Origin: Protostelium mycophagum
Taxonomy: Eukaryota > Evosea > Variosea > Protosteliida > Protosteliaceae
Direction: 5' to 3'
Assembly: GCA_002081555.1 (NCBI GenBank)
Contig: MZNV01002869.1
Coordinates: 18,621-82,620 of the forward strand
Length of the DNA stretch: 64,000 nt
The notes below the pieces were generated by a model, which was not told the origin of the DNA, ran no database searches, and saw only the letters and a list, made by a program, of their open reading frames with translations. Made by a program: the position numbers and the translations under genes. Shown in pieces: positions 37,237 to 49,918 of the stretch (its first letter is position 1; each line of letters opens with the position of its first letter).

Positions 37237-40200
37237 ATGAGCGAGGTCCCAATCACAGATGGAGACGAAGGAGAATTACCAAGATTTAGTAGTAGCATTC
37301 CGCCCAGCCCTTTGAAGTGCATGAGGAACGGACAGAAGGCGAAAAGATCATACTCTGAGGCGATGAGAGAACTGAGAACCATAGAGGTACAGTTCATGAC
37401 GTCATATTACGAATCTGAAGACTTTTAGATCGAATCAGAGATCGAAGATCTGGAGAAACAGGAGGTAATCTACAACTGTATCTACAACGGTGATATGACC
37501 GATTTCAGCATTCAGCACATGAGACACGCATTCCGATACAAAAGGAGGAAGATCCCCCGAGCGAAAACTACGCAAGACGGGTGGGCACGAATATTTTATT
37601 CGGATTCATTGTCTTCATCATTGTCCTGCCAAATGTCTTTGGTTATGCTGGTGTCGTCACACAGCACCCCCGGCTGAGTAAGTCTTTCTGTGTTATTGTC
37701 CTAAAGTTCTGCAGAGAAGTTCTTCCCTGCGGCGATACAGCTGGCTTTGATTTCCAATGTGGCGCATTCTTTAGTCACAGTGCTTCAGAGCAGCCTCGTG
37801 TACACAAATTCAGGCATACAATCAACATCCATACTCTTCCTGGGTGAGTGTGCTCGATGCACATCATCATTGCAACGACATTCGTGTAATGTCATGATGA
37901 CATAATCACGATAATTGTGACGTGATTGTACATAAAACGCCTCAACTCTTTTATCGCACGTGATCTGACTTTAATACAGCATTGATGGCCGATATTGTAT
38001 GTGATAATGTCATACAAGATGATAAATTATTTCCCACGATGTTGTTCATCTTCGCGATGACCTCCCTGATCAACGGGATGAGCTTCTTAATCATCGGAAA
38101 ATTGAATCTATTATCCGTGATACAATACGTCCCTTACCCTGTTATGGCAGGATTTAGAGTTGTAGTGGGGATATACATATTAGAAGCATGGTGAGTGCAT
38201 ACTCAATTTTCTGTTGATTGAATGTGTATAGCATCACCGTGATGACGGATGTGCCTTTTGAGAGACCTATGGAGCTACTAGAGATGTTTAATAGCGGTGT
38301 GTGGCTCATGGCTTTACCAGGTGATTATTCCCGCCAAAATAGAGATTTAAATATCAAAAGGAGTGGCAGTTGGGTTGATCATGACGGTCCTCACATCTGT
38401 GTCTAAAAATAGCATGATCGTACCTATATGTCTCACGATATCATATATGGCATTTTGGGCAGTGGTCGGAATACGTGGAGCAGATATTCAAGCATTGAGA
38501 GAAGATAACTTTTTGTTTGAAGAAATGGAATCTGTATCGATATTTGAGGTGAGCATCTTTTCTACAAAAGCACTCCATCTCTCCCGCATACGGTCGCAAA
38601 GCTGCAGAATTCACTAGCATTATAAATGAAATTTAATTCCTCAACTGACGAAGGTGAAGGTGTGGTCGTTCTGGGATTTCAAAAAGGTTGAATTCGGGAT
38701 AATACCATCACTACTGCCTAATCTCTTCTTTATGGTGGTCATCAATATGGTCAACACCCGGCTCAATGTTTCCGGCATCGAAATGTCCATGTCTACAACG
38801 GTGGATTCCACGAATGAAATGATGGGGGCGGGGTACTCCAGTGTTTTGGCGGGAATAATGGGGGGATGGTGTGGGTCTCTGACTTTCACGATGACAAACT
38901 TCTGTGGCAAGAGTAAAGTGAATAGAATCACAGGACTCGTATCCGTATTGATAGGTAATCACATGACTTGTCAGTGATTCTTTGACTCTGCACAGGGATT
39001 GCGCTGGTGTTGACCAACTTGCCGATCATTCTCTATATTCCGAAGTTCTTTTTTGGAGCAGCATTGTTTTACATGGGTATCGATCTATAGATCTAATCAT
39101 GGTGATTTGACTTTATTGATTGATATTCAGGAATGGATATGGTCTGGTCTTGGTTGTACAAACCCTTCTTCGTCATACCAGTATTTGAGTTCTCTTTATT
39201 ATTGACGACGGGTATGTGAAAGAATGTTCGAAAGGATGTCTAAACATTGTGTAGCTGTGTCTCTTTTAATACTGGGAAACAATGTGGGATTACCGGTATC
39301 CATCGCCATTGCCGCGGTGTTCTTCGCGTTTCAATACGCACAGATCAACCCCATAAAAAAGGTGAAGAGATTAACTTCAAATGTGTAAAAGACGATTATA
39401 TCTGACTTAATGGAGGTACTGCAAGGAGTACAACTTGTCAGCAAAGTGAAGAGGTCATACACTCAGAGAAAGATCCTTTCAAAACACACACAAAAGATAG
39501 TTTTACTTCAACTTCAAGGTGGAGAAGATCCCTTTTATTCATCTGATATGCTCCAGGATACATTTTTTTCGGCTCGGCAATGAGTATATTGAAAGAGATA
39601 GAGAGGCTGATGGACCTGAAGAACGACCATTCTTCAGCGACGCAGGATCCCCATAGTTGGGTGTCACGCATCAGAAAAAGGTTCAACCGCATCTGCCAAT
39701 TGGTGAATCATTTTTAGAGACCGAAATGTGACGTTTTCAGTTGAAAATTGGGAAACTAGAATATCACAGTGTAGAGGAGCAAGAATCTCCCGCCAGAGAA
39801 TCGGATTTGAATTTAGAATTAAGAAAGACGATCAGCAAGTTTATCGACGGGAAAAACGAGAAGACAACAACCAGAGATATCTCGTACCTAATTTTAGACT
39901 TTGCCAGTGTTTACGGCATGGACTCCTCCGCCACCGCAGAATTTAAAAAGACAATCATGATGTCACGCGCCAATAACATCATGATCATTTTGTCCGGATT
40001 ACAACCTGCAGTGGAGAATGTCAGTTTAATGTCACTATGACATCATCTGACACGTACAGGTTTTGCGTAAGAACGAAGTGATCACGGATAACAACCCAAA
40101 TATGGTCCTATTTATGGCAAGCTCGAATCTTCATTGTTGTATTTACTGGCAGACAGGGGTTAGATTTGGCTATAGAGTGGTGCGAAGACAGGATTATCAG

Positions 40201-40836
40201 GGAGAAGGTGAAGACGGGCGTGCGAGACGAATTATTGGTTCACAAGTATCAACATAGCCCCGCGAACCCACGCAACCTGCAAGATTTCATCGACTATCAG
40301 CCTTCTTTCATATCTATTTTGGTGAAGCATATGCACAAGGGTGTGTCTGTCGAGGATTGCATGCAGCTAGTCAACAAATACTTTGTGAAGAGAAAATTGG
40401 TCGAGTAAGTGACTTGACACGTCAAATGTGATTGACACATGTCATAGTGGAGAGGCTCTTTACACTTTTGGGGATTTTGGAACATCGATATACTATTTAA
40501 AAGAAGGGCAACTGAACCATTACGCTGTATGTGATGATACGGGTGTCAGCGTCAGACACTTCAAATCAACCAAAGGTATGAAAGAAAGATATGTAACTAA
40601 TATTCACGCATTCAGGGACTTTTGTGGGGGAACTCTCCAAGTTCTTGAGGATACCACACGACCTCTCTTGTGAAGCGGACGGTGCTTGTACGGTGTACGA
40701 GCTGACAAACGAAAACTTCGTAAAGATGCAGGAGGAAGACAGAGCATTGGCTTTTGCGGTATTCACTGCAGTCATTCAATCTTTATGCCTCACTTTTCAG
40801 ATGTACCAATCGAGCACGAGATTGTACGGAAAATAA
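37237..40836 (+). CDS. SulP (SLC26-like) transporter with STAS and cyclic-nucleotide-binding domains
   Basis: An anion-carrier-type membrane protein related to the yeast vacuolar Vsb1/YGR125W group. A cytosolic N-terminus of about 120 residues precedes about a dozen membrane helices with SulP motifs (ILFGFIVFIIVLPNVFGYAG; LLSVIQYVPYPVMAGFRVVV; NTRLNVSGIEMSMSTTVDST). A STAS domain follows near 39.7-40.1 kb (KIGKLEYHSVEE; YLILDFASVYGMDSSATAEF). A cNMP-binding-like fold comes last near 40.4-40.8 kb (FGTSIYYLKEGQLNHY; CTVYELTNENFVKMQEED). Its phosphate-binding cassette is not clearly conserved, so nucleotide binding is doubtful. Start at 37237 and stop TAA 40834-40836. In yeast this architecture supports vacuolar basic amino-acid storage; the same role here is inference. 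About a dozen short introns. Confidence 0.87.
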
Positions 40837-40967
40837 ATATATATTGTTGTAGTTCTCATCATCTTACGTAAATCACGTGATTTTGTCATCTTTTGGTCAC
40901 CATTTCCATCCGATCATGCGTTCTGCGGCGGATCACTCGGCCACGAACCATACGCACGATAATTGTC

Positions 40968-43900
40968 ATGGACACACAGAAGGAATCAGACAAGATGTAC
41001 GTGATCGGTAATTCTGCTTTTCTCACCAAAGAAGGTCTTAGAATATGTGCACATCTCCTCTAAAAATCCTGCAAATTTATGGGAATACCTTGACAATCAT
41101 AAAGGATTCGCATCTCAAGAATCGATGGATCAAATAAGAAAGTTAATTGTAGGCGTGATAGACGACACTATCAATGACTCTCCTGTTGCAATTGATCAAA
41201 TCCAAACACCAAAAAGCGGTGAAGAAGACACACACCTCAGTATGGTTGCCAAACTAAATCTCGCCAAGTGCGCAATTAATCAATCAGCATTTCGAATGTA
41301 ACATTTCCAGGTTCTTCTTTTTCAAATTAACAGTGATCAAATTCACTTTAGAGCATGGATTGGACCAATTCTTTGAGGTGATTTGCGGCTTTCTAAAAAA
41401 AATTGAATTATTCAGGTTCATTTATGCAGCGAGCCACCTGATGAAGTGGTGATGTTGTTTCAGAAGGAATTAGTCATGTGGTCACCGGCACAATTTCTGG
41501 CAAAGTATGCTCATCTTCGATAAAATCTCTACAAATAAAGACTTCTGGGATCTGTACAGATTCTTCGCATCTGCGAATAAAAGGATGAAATCCCGCTATT
41601 TTTACAAGCTCAAAGCAAACCTCCCAGAGGGTGATGAACCCCGGCCACCACACAACGGCTGCTCCAAGGCAACATAATGTTTAGGAAGAAAGGAAGTATC
41701 AGCAGTGGTTCAAGGAAAGAAGAGTTCTCTCTATCGAGCAGCTTGGACGATAAAAAATTCAACCATGAATCGAAGAGTGCCTCAGGCGGGAACATTAAGA
41801 AGAACTCGCGTGCCTCTGCAGCCTTTCAGTTGTCACATGTCTTTGAAGGTCTTAGGAGAGCCAAGGATGATAGTGACAGCCTCACCATTCGGAGGCTATC
41901 TTCTGATCCTTTGGCAATGGCTCTCCCCCAGAGAAAGAGAAAGAACAAGTTGGAAACGCCAGCACACACACAGAAAGCTGTAGACTTGGCAGGCATTGTC
42001 TTCGCAGAATTGAGTGACCGTTCGTTGCACAAGGTAATCTCACCCAACATTTATTGTTCTTAGGAAGGTTTCAGGTCAGAAGATCGTTTGAGGAGTCTCC
42101 CATTCGAAAAAGACTGAAAGTCTTATCTGAAGATCCTTGGAGATATGAAATTGTACCAGAACAGGTAGCAAGGAGTCAGTTTTATATCAATAGACTTCTG
42201 AGGATTTAGGTTCTTTTGAAGATCTTCTCTTTCTTGAATGTCAGTGACATCTGTTCTTTATCACAACTCAATTCAACATGGTACGAATACACAGACATCT
42301 GTCCAGTCTGGAAGACGTTCCTTATTCAGACATATAACCGACCAGAAAACTTGGTGAACTCTGTCATGGAAAATGAACGACCGTCGTGGCGAGAATTATT
42401 CATGCAACATGGTATGGATGTTCACATCTAAAATAGATCATTCTGACATTGACAGCCATACTGGGAGGAATTACGGTCTCAGAAGCTGAACGGTATCTCT
42501 TATTGTTTCCCTCAACACCAGACTACGAACATGACAGGACCGCCTTGTGTGTAAAGCTGATGGTGAGCGTCTTGACGTGCCGAAGCTGTACCAAGACTCA
42601 CCCTCGACCAGGATTACTTTAAAAAAACAGATCAGATCGATCTGATGCACAAGAAGGCCATCCAGATCTTAAACCTTCACTTGTCCTTCAACAACTTTAA
42701 CGAGGCCGCCCAAGTGCTCCTATACCAAGCTTCTCTTTATAAATGGAATAAGCCTTATAAGCATCCACTAGCAGACGAACCCTCTTGGAATCTCCCCGCC
42801 ACGAAAGACGTTTTTCCCAAAGAAAGTCTGTTTGAAAGAAAGACAAGGCTCTATCTGCAAGCTGCAAAATGTTTTTCCGACGGGAAATACTGGGAGAGGG
42901 GTATAGAGTTGCTTCAAGAGTTGAGAGTCGTGCACGAAGACAACATCAACGAGAAATTACTACTCGACATGGAGGTAACTCTTTGTTGGAACTGTGTGCC
43001 TCTTTAGAAATAAAATCATTCAGGAGAAAGAGAATATGATGAGAAATGACCTGGAAACAAAGGAGAGATTTTTCGAAGAATATTTCTTTGTGGAATTTCA
43101 TGGGAAGGGATGGCTGAAGGATTTGATGGTGAGAATCTATGTAAACAGAAGTGGTAATGGTCAACAGGACAAACAATTCGTATATAAAGGAGCAGAAGTG
43201 GAGAGAATCGGTGACTTTGCGGCAAAAGTGAAATCACGTTTTCCAGGCAGCCAGATTGTACATTCACAAGATATGCCTGCTGCAGTGGGACAATGTAGAT
43301 TTATGCTGCCATATTAAAACAGACTTATGCGTTGTAGATGCACACGTAAGGCCTTGTACACCAATAGATCGCCTCCCCAAGTCTGTCGCAGAGGAACATG
43401 GAATATGGCAGAGTGGACAGAAGTCAGTTGATGACGGCAAGCGTAATTTTGACGTCTATAATAATGTGAGCATGTTTATGTTCTCTCGCCCCTTTCGTAA
43501 GGGAAAAAAGACGGCCAATGAGTTTGAGGTAAATTTATTTCTCTTCTTTCAGCTGCAAATAATACTATCAACTATTTGTAAGTCGTGTAGCCTCTCCTTG
43601 GCTCCCAAAAATACATCTTTGAGTGAAGCTATAGATCATCAAAACATTCACAAAAAACACTGTAGAATGCGTTCTGTGACCTACTTGCAAAAAAATAGTT
43701 TTTACTCATCGCTGAAATGAATAGGACATGTGGATACAGAGAACTTACCTCTTCACAAAAGATAGATTTCCCAACATGCACAGAAGATCTGCCATCATAA
43801 GAGTTATACAAGTATGAGCAATTCATTCTTCCGGTCGTCCACTGTGGAGTGTTTAAAGACGGGGATTAATTTTTACAGATTGAGATCGGTCCCGTGGCAA

Positions 43901-46544
43901 ATGCTGCGAAAATGATGAAGGACAAGAACAAACAACTGAGCGATGTTATTCAGAGGGTGAAGATAAAAGGGTGGAAGGCTGATTTCTCCATGGCGCTCAA
44001 CGGAGTTGTAGATGCCGCTGTATCCGGTGGAGTAGCCATGTTCTGTGAGTCTTTACCATTCTACAATGATGAAAGAAATTGAAAATTAGTAGCAAAGTTC
44101 TTGTCAGAGTCGTATATACAGGAGAACCCCTCTGAAGGACGGAACGTCAAAAAACTTCAAGATGCATTGATTAAACAATCTGACCTGTTGGAGGATGGAC
44201 TCTCTCTGCACAAGGAGATCATGCCCACAACCATGAACGCTCTCCATCAAAAGATGGAGAATTTTTTTGAACGATGGAAAGTCGCGGCGAGGATCGGTAA
44301 TCCGATAGAAGTGGTTTTAGACAAGGTGGTCAGCGATCCAGACAAAGACAGAATCATTCTGGCACAATCTCTCATCAGAAGATATCTCGCCATAAAGAGA
44401 AGGAGAAAATTGCTGGACCTCCGAAAGACAATCAAGCAAAACATTTCTATGAAACACGCGGTGGGAGATCATCCACTTCAGCTTGGTATCGCGATGGACC
44501 TGCCAGTCATAGAGGACATACAGTCTTTCACTCCAAGAAACAGGCCAGATCATAGGATTGCCGCTCCTCCCCAGGTAGTTCTATTTATCTTCTTTCTGGA
44601 TGGAGAGTATTCGGTCTACATAGAATCTATTATTGAACAACGATAGCCCAGCCGAGTTAATCTCTTCTTGAGCAAGTCTATGTCGACTGCAACGATGTTC
44701 CCATTAGAGAGGAAGTTAAGACGGAGTCGATCATATGAGGTGAACACTCTCATTATTCTTTTGTGTAATAACTTGTGCGTTGTAGAATGCGCCAAAATTG
44801 GAGGAGGTGAAGCGCAAGCTGATACAGGATGCAGCCACACTTGAAAGTGCAATCGGAGGGATGGAATGTTTCAAAGAAGTCATACATGAAGAGGTCTGTG
44901 TCTCTCCACTCGTCGCTAGGATGCGCAGAGGCTCAGGAAGGAGACCAAAATCACACGCATATGCTGAACAAGATAACACATGGAAGAGAGGTATCAAACC
45001 CACCACCACAAGAATTCCATAATCATATTACACCCAACAAGCCAGAACCAATCACACGCGCGAATACGACACGAACACCATCACCACAGAATGTCCCCAC
45101 CCCGAGATCCCTTGTACGTACCAACTCATCTACAACGCCAAGGGGTTTGTCCTCACCGAGAAATTCTTCGTCTAAGACAGGGTCACCAAGAACTCCAAAA
45201 ACTACTTCACCGATACATATGATCACCTCTTCGCCAAGAAGTTCACCAACAAAGATGGGCTCACCAAGATTAGGCTCTCCGAAAACCACCTCACCGATAC
45301 ACATGGTCCATTCTCCACCAAGAGGTTCACCAACAAAGATGGTGACAAGCTCTCCAAGGACAACATCACCGGTTCATATGGTAGCCTCTCCAAGTCCAAG
45401 TCCAAGAATCATCTCCCCAAGACCTATCAGAGGTTCGCCCAGAACAAGCTCACCGAGAACTAGCTCTCCGAGGACCACTTCAATGCACGTGACGTCATCA
45501 CCCACATCAAGTCCGAGAGTATCCTCCACGAAAATGACACCGAAGGGATCAAGGACCACCTCACCCACCTCAATGATGACGTCACCGCTCGCATCGAGAT
45601 CCAATTCACCCGTCAGCTCTTCTCCTTTACGAACTACTGAATCTACAACGGGTCCGAAAGTAGCGTCGTCCTCCAAGGTCGCCCAGAGTCCGTCACCGAT
45701 TAAGAGAGTGCCACCGATGAAAACGGCTTCTTTACCGAAGTTGAGTTCTCCAACAGCAGTTAAATCACCTGCAAGACCACCTGTCTCTAAAACTCCCCCG
45801 AGTCGAACTTTATCCCATTTAGGCTCAAAAAGAAATTTACCCTCCGTCTCAAAAATCACACCTCCCACCTCTAAATCACAAGCCCCACAGCCCGCAGGGT
45901 CCAAGAGTCGGTCACTTCCGAATTCGGCTGCGCCCACACCAAGAGGAGATTCACCGAAGAAAATCGGGCCACCACAAAGACCCACACGAGCCGAAACCAT
46001 CTCTGGACCTGTACAAACCAAAACATTCAAAACAGCCTCTTCGGCAGTTGCAACCGGTGGAGTGGGTAAAGTCACACCCCGTACACCCCCCAGCTCCCCC
46101 TCAACAAAGAAGACCACACCCCCAACCAAGAGCCCAACAACACCCACCTCGCCCAAGATCGAAGTAACAAAAGAGAAAATAGGGATGCCTCTACAATCGA
46201 GAATACCCTCTCTAAACTTAGGTCTGCTCCAATTGGCCCCCAAGAAGCCCACCCTTGTCAAATCTGTGAGTTCGCCAGTCGGACTGCCGGAACAAAACCT
46301 TGCTGACATGAAAACTGCCAGCGCCCCTTCATCCTCTCAAAGCCTCAAGGCCGTCCATCACGTAGATAGAACAGAAAGGCGGAAATCCTGGAACGTGAAC
46401 AACTCGGCTTTTGTGAAGCCGACGAGGGTTGGCAGTGCTCCAATCTTCAAGATGTCAAAGAAGAACATCCTGGCGAACGGACCTGTGAGGATATCTACAT
46501 CCTGGTTAGGGAACAGATCGAAGTCAGACGCAGCAAACTCTTGA
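40968..46544 (+). CDS. F-box protein with DOCK-type DHR-2 RhoGEF domain and Ser/Pro repeat tail
   Basis: From N to C: an unrecognised alpha-helical region (VLEYVHISSKNPANLWEYL; FTLEHGLDQFFEVHLC), a Ser/basic linker, an F-box at about 42.2 kb (VLLKIFSFLNVSDICSLSQL then WYEYTDICPVWKTFL), and a DOCK DHR-2 region at 42.6-44.9 kb. DHR-2 evidence: NEAAQVLLYQASLYKW, KYWERGIELLQELRVVHED, PVANAAKMMKDKNKQL and MALNGVVDAAVSGGVAMF. DHR-2 activates Rac/Cdc42 GTPases. The end is a low-complexity tail rich in SP/TP sites from 45.0 to 46.54 kb. Joining across 41.63-41.69 kb uses a roughly 60-nt intron that spans an apparent TAATG stop-start overlap; joining to the tail uses a short intron at about 44894-44936. 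The first intron is unusually short (about 31-34 nt), so the exact start is uncertain. The tail and DHR-2 belonging to one protein is inference from frame. Confidence 0.75.
45165..45600 (+). repeat. Degenerate coding repeats in the DOCK tail
   Basis: A unit of about 26 residues recurs at least three times: TTSPIHM, then a SPPRGSPTKM-like block and SSPR. It then decays into SPRTSSPRTTS-type runs. The DNA repeats are clear enough that the opposite strand also stays open for 311 codons, which is a composition artefact. Confidence 0.75.
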
Positions 46545-46691
46545 TGGAAGTGCTCCAAATAAAATGAGTTTCAGATGACCCAAGGGAAAGAGAAATTTGG
46601 GTTTTTAGAGTTGAGATATCTCGGAGATAAATTGCAACGGATCAGATCACACGTTTGATCCCCTTTCGCTCAAAAGTCGTTTGAAGAGACG

Positions 46692-48606
46692 ATGAGCGCA
46701 CCACTTGACACCTTCTCAGTCACTGGTGAGACGTTCTTCTGCATTCAGAATACGATACGTTATGTTTATACGTTACAACATGAACGAAAAAATGATATGG
46801 AGACTGAAACTCTGCAGTACTTGAGGCGAGAAATATTTTCGGTACCGACAAATCTGGAAACAGCGATGCCTATGTCCACTTGAAGAGCACATTCAACAAG
46901 CAGCTATTCAAGACTAAGGTCATTAAGAAGACAAACGCACCAAAATGGGGCCAGACATTTGGATTGTGCGTAACGATGGAATCACACCATAATTGATTCA
47001 CTTATCCATACAGTTTCACCTCAAAACCTGAGGGAGAAGTTCACCTCCGTATCTTAGACAAGGTCTTTATTGGAAAGGATGAAGTCCTCGGAGAACTCAC
47101 TCTGAAATTGGACGAATATACTGATGGAACAGAGCACACTAAATGGTTTCCTCTTGCAAGCGAAAACAAGAAGAAGAAGGCCGGTGAAAAACCGGGAGAG
47201 ATTCAGCTCAGATTACATTTCAGCGGAACTCCTGCACCCGCTTCACCCAAGCCTGTCGCCTCGAAAGAAGAGGCCAAGATAGAAAAGAAGGAAGAAGCCG
47301 CTCCTGCCGCCGCTCCAAGTGGAAGCGATGGAAAGAACATCGAAGACAAATACACCCTCGGTAAAATTGTTGGAAGGTAACCACCTCCTTATTTTCTGTC
47401 ATGATATGGAATCTGAGGACATCAGAGGAGCTTTCTCCGTCGTGAAGGAAGGTATTCGTAAGGCCTCAGGGAAAAAATATGCAGTCAAATGCATCAGCAA
47501 GAAGCTCATTGACAAGAAAGAACTCGCTCTTTTGGAGAGAGAGATCGACATTATGAAGAAACTGCAACACTCCAACATTATCCAACTGATGGAAGTCATC
47601 GATTCCCCCGATACTCTCTATCTCATCTTGGAATTGTGAGTCATCGTCATCATCCATTTCAAACATGACTGAATTTCCCAGTGTCTCTGGTGGAGAACTT
47701 TTCGATGCCATCGTAAACAAGGGATCATATGCTGAGGAGCAGACCGCTAAAATCGTGAAGCAGATATTAGAAGCCGTTCAATACATCCACGCCCACGGAA
47801 TCGCTCACCGTGACCTTAAGGTGATTCTTTCCTGAAAAAATAAATCTAAAAAAAAACAGCCTGAGAACCTGCTGCTGTCCGGAGAGGAAGGAAAGGAAGA
47901 ATTCGTTAAGATCGCCGATTTTGGGCTTTCTAAAGACTTTGGCGCTGAGCAACTCCAGACTTCTTGTGGAACCCCCGATTATGTTGGTCAGTATAGATAT
48001 CTATACTTCCCCCGTATTGACTTGATCAGCACCTGAAGTGCTCATGGGAGATCCTTACGATATGTCTGTTGATATATGGAGTATCGGTGTCATCACATAC
48101 GTATTGTCAGTATCACATCATCTTCTATTTATTGAAATAAAACAGGCTCTGTGGATTCCCTCCTTTCTATGGAGAAACACAGAAGGAATTATTCGAGAAC
48201 ATTATGAACGGAAATTACGATTTCCCAGATCCCGAATGGAGAGATGTCTCCCCAGAAGGTGAGATGTCGTGATACGTCATAAGATATCTCACAGTACAAA
48301 GCCAAGAATTTCATCAAGAAAATATTGGTGGTCGACCCCAAAGAGCGGTACACTGCCGATGATTGCCTCGCTGACCCTTGGATCAAGGTTTGCAATGCTC
48401 ATTGTAGAATATCGTAATGATGACGTAATCAGGATTTGACAAACAGAAACAAGGACCTGAAGAGGCTGCAATCCTTCAGTGTCAAGAAGTTCAAGGAGTA
48501 CACCCAGAACAGAAAGGTGATGACATGTCTTTATTTCAATATTTCTAAATCAGAAAAGGACCAAGCCGGCCAGGGAGGTCAGGGCATGACCAAGGCGGAT
48601 AACTAA
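46692..48606 (+). CDS. C2-domain-containing calcium/calmodulin-dependent-like protein kinase
   Basis: Exon 1 (46692-46725) encodes a short start; exon 2 begins at 46818 and continues a C2 domain of about 120 residues (VLEARNIFGTDKSGNSDAYV, KTNAPKWGQTFGF, GEVHLRILDKVFIGKDEVLG). A Lys/Ala/Pro linker follows, then a CaMK-group kinase. The kinase has DKYTLGKIVGRGAFSVV, YAVKCISKK, ILELVSGGELFDAIVNKGSY, HGIAHRDLKPENLLLSG, VKIADFGLSKDFG, SCGTPDYVAPEVL and CGFPPFYGETQ. All catalytic residues are intact. The closest group is CaMKI. The C-terminus is short, with no obvious calmodulin-binding helix, and ends in a Gln/Gly-rich tail (TAA 48604-48606); another acceptor would end it about 16 bases earlier. 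A C2 domain suggests Ca2+-dependent membrane recruitment (inference). Confidence 0.88.
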
Positions 48607-48912
48607 AGACTCAACATGCAATAATATATCTTCTTTTGATCTCTTCACTTTCTGTATCACTCTTCTTTGCACCCTACCATTTGTTCAAGGACTCCACAGC
48701 CATTCAAGTCCGCGAATTCATGCCCTGGGAAATGCAATTTGTTGAATGTTTAACTAGATTTGGTAATTGTGTCATTCCCGTGTTTCCTCTGATAAAAACC
48801 TTTTCTGCCTGTAGATTAAAAATAGATATCCGTTGATTATTTTGGCTGTGGACCATGAATGATTTTGGTGCAGATTGACCTGCACTGCGAAATACAAGAA
48901 CAATTTTATGGG
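48607..48912. other. Convergent intergenic region
   Basis: About 300 AT-rich bases lie between two convergent stops. A plus-strand frame (48636-48836) has no recognisable features. I see nothing else in it. Confidence 0.4.
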
Positions 48913-49811
48913 TTAAAGTATTTATTGTACAGCCTTGAACCACCTAATAAGTTGTGGACATCTGAAAAACCAAGGCCTTCTACTGCTTCTGTAACAACGT
49001 CTCCTCTCTTTCCCGTATTCGAGTAGAAAATGACCTGATGATGTTTAATCGACATACAAAATGAAAAGAAGGAAGTTCACCTTCTCTTGGTCGCTTGGCT
49101 TGTCAAAACCGTATCTGGTGCGGAAAGCATTGGCAGAAAGGGCAAGAGCCATTCTGATCTGAATCGCTGGTCCCTCTTCTTTGACTGTGACCTTGTTGAC
49201 TGCGATTATCAATACTTTATTTTAAGGACGATCGATTTATGATCATAATAAAATGGCTTCGATGTAATGTAGATTCTACCTGGTAAGTTTTTGGCACCTT
49301 CAATTCCTGGTTCTAGGATTCTGGACTCTTCTTCTCTCAAATCGACAAGTAAAAATTTGGCATTCGATTCTTGGAGTTTCTTGAGCTCCTTGTGAGAAAT
49401 GTACTTGATGTTGGTCTTCTCCTCAGCTAAGGACTGAATGGTGGGAATGACTCTCTCCAAAATGACACCGTTGTTCTTCTCTGCCTTGGCGGCCATACGC
49501 TCTTTGGCTGTTGGTCCTCCAGATTCTGTGCTGTAGCACCTTCTTGTTTGATACTCGGAGAACACCAGTTGTGTTCTGTGAGGGCCGGAATGCAGGATAG
49601 ATCCGTTCATTTCTTGTTGTCTCACAAAATGTGTCATATGAGCTTCCTCCAAAGGGAGATCTGGTGGTGTTATGTGAGGGCGGCTGACGAAGTGATTGAC
49701 TGCTTTTGCACCCTGCTCTACGTGTGATTGGTGAACAAGGGCTTTATTTCCAGAAACATGTCCGTTCACTACTTGGTGCAGACCCTTAAGACGATACATG
49801 ATTGCGCTCAC
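48913..49811 (-). CDS. Rhodanese-like domain protein lacking the active-site cysteine
   Basis: About 250 residues. The N-terminal 100 residues are His/Gln rich and poor in acids, possibly a mitochondrial presequence (MYRLKGLHQVVNGHVSGNKA). A rhodanese fold follows: FLLVDLREEESRILEPG, IEGAKNLP, ALSANAFRTRYGFDKPSDQE, then VIFYSNTGKRGDVVTEAVEG and DVHNLLGGSRLYNKYF. In active sulfurtransferases the loop before the last helix reads C-x5 with an Arg. Here the Cys position is Tyr/Ser (YSNTGKR), so sulfur transfer is unlikely and a binding or regulatory role is more plausible (inference). Start at 49811, with another Met at 49799. The start lies 107 bases from the divergent GTPase gene. Confidence 0.78.
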
Positions 49812-49918
49812 GAGCTCACGTGATTGCTTTCAGAACCACAGAAGAAATTTATGATTACTCTTATGATATCATAAGCACAATTAATTGGGAAAGTAAAGCA
49901 AATTTCACATTGCCAAAG
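49812..49918. promoter_or_regulatory. Short bidirectional promoter, rhodanese / IRG-like GTPase
   Basis: Only 107 bases separate the divergent start codons, so both promoters and 5' UTRs must fit here. The GTPase frame is open upstream to 49802, but the Met at 49919 creates a myristoylation signal and is preferred. Confidence 0.4.

Noticed and set aside
41675-41679. Apparent TAATG stop/start overlap splitting the DOCK gene in two
   Set aside because: A roughly 60-nt GT-AG intron (about 41630-41690) removes the stop and keeps frame; a eukaryotic gene border with such overlap is unlikely.
45374-46309. 311-codon open frame on the minus strand
   Set aside because: It mirrors the Ser/Pro repeat tail on the plus strand; its Gly/Val/Glu-rich translation follows from the repeat composition.
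48636-48836. 66-codon plus-strand frame
   Set aside because: It lies in a convergent 3' region, with low complexity and no splice continuation.
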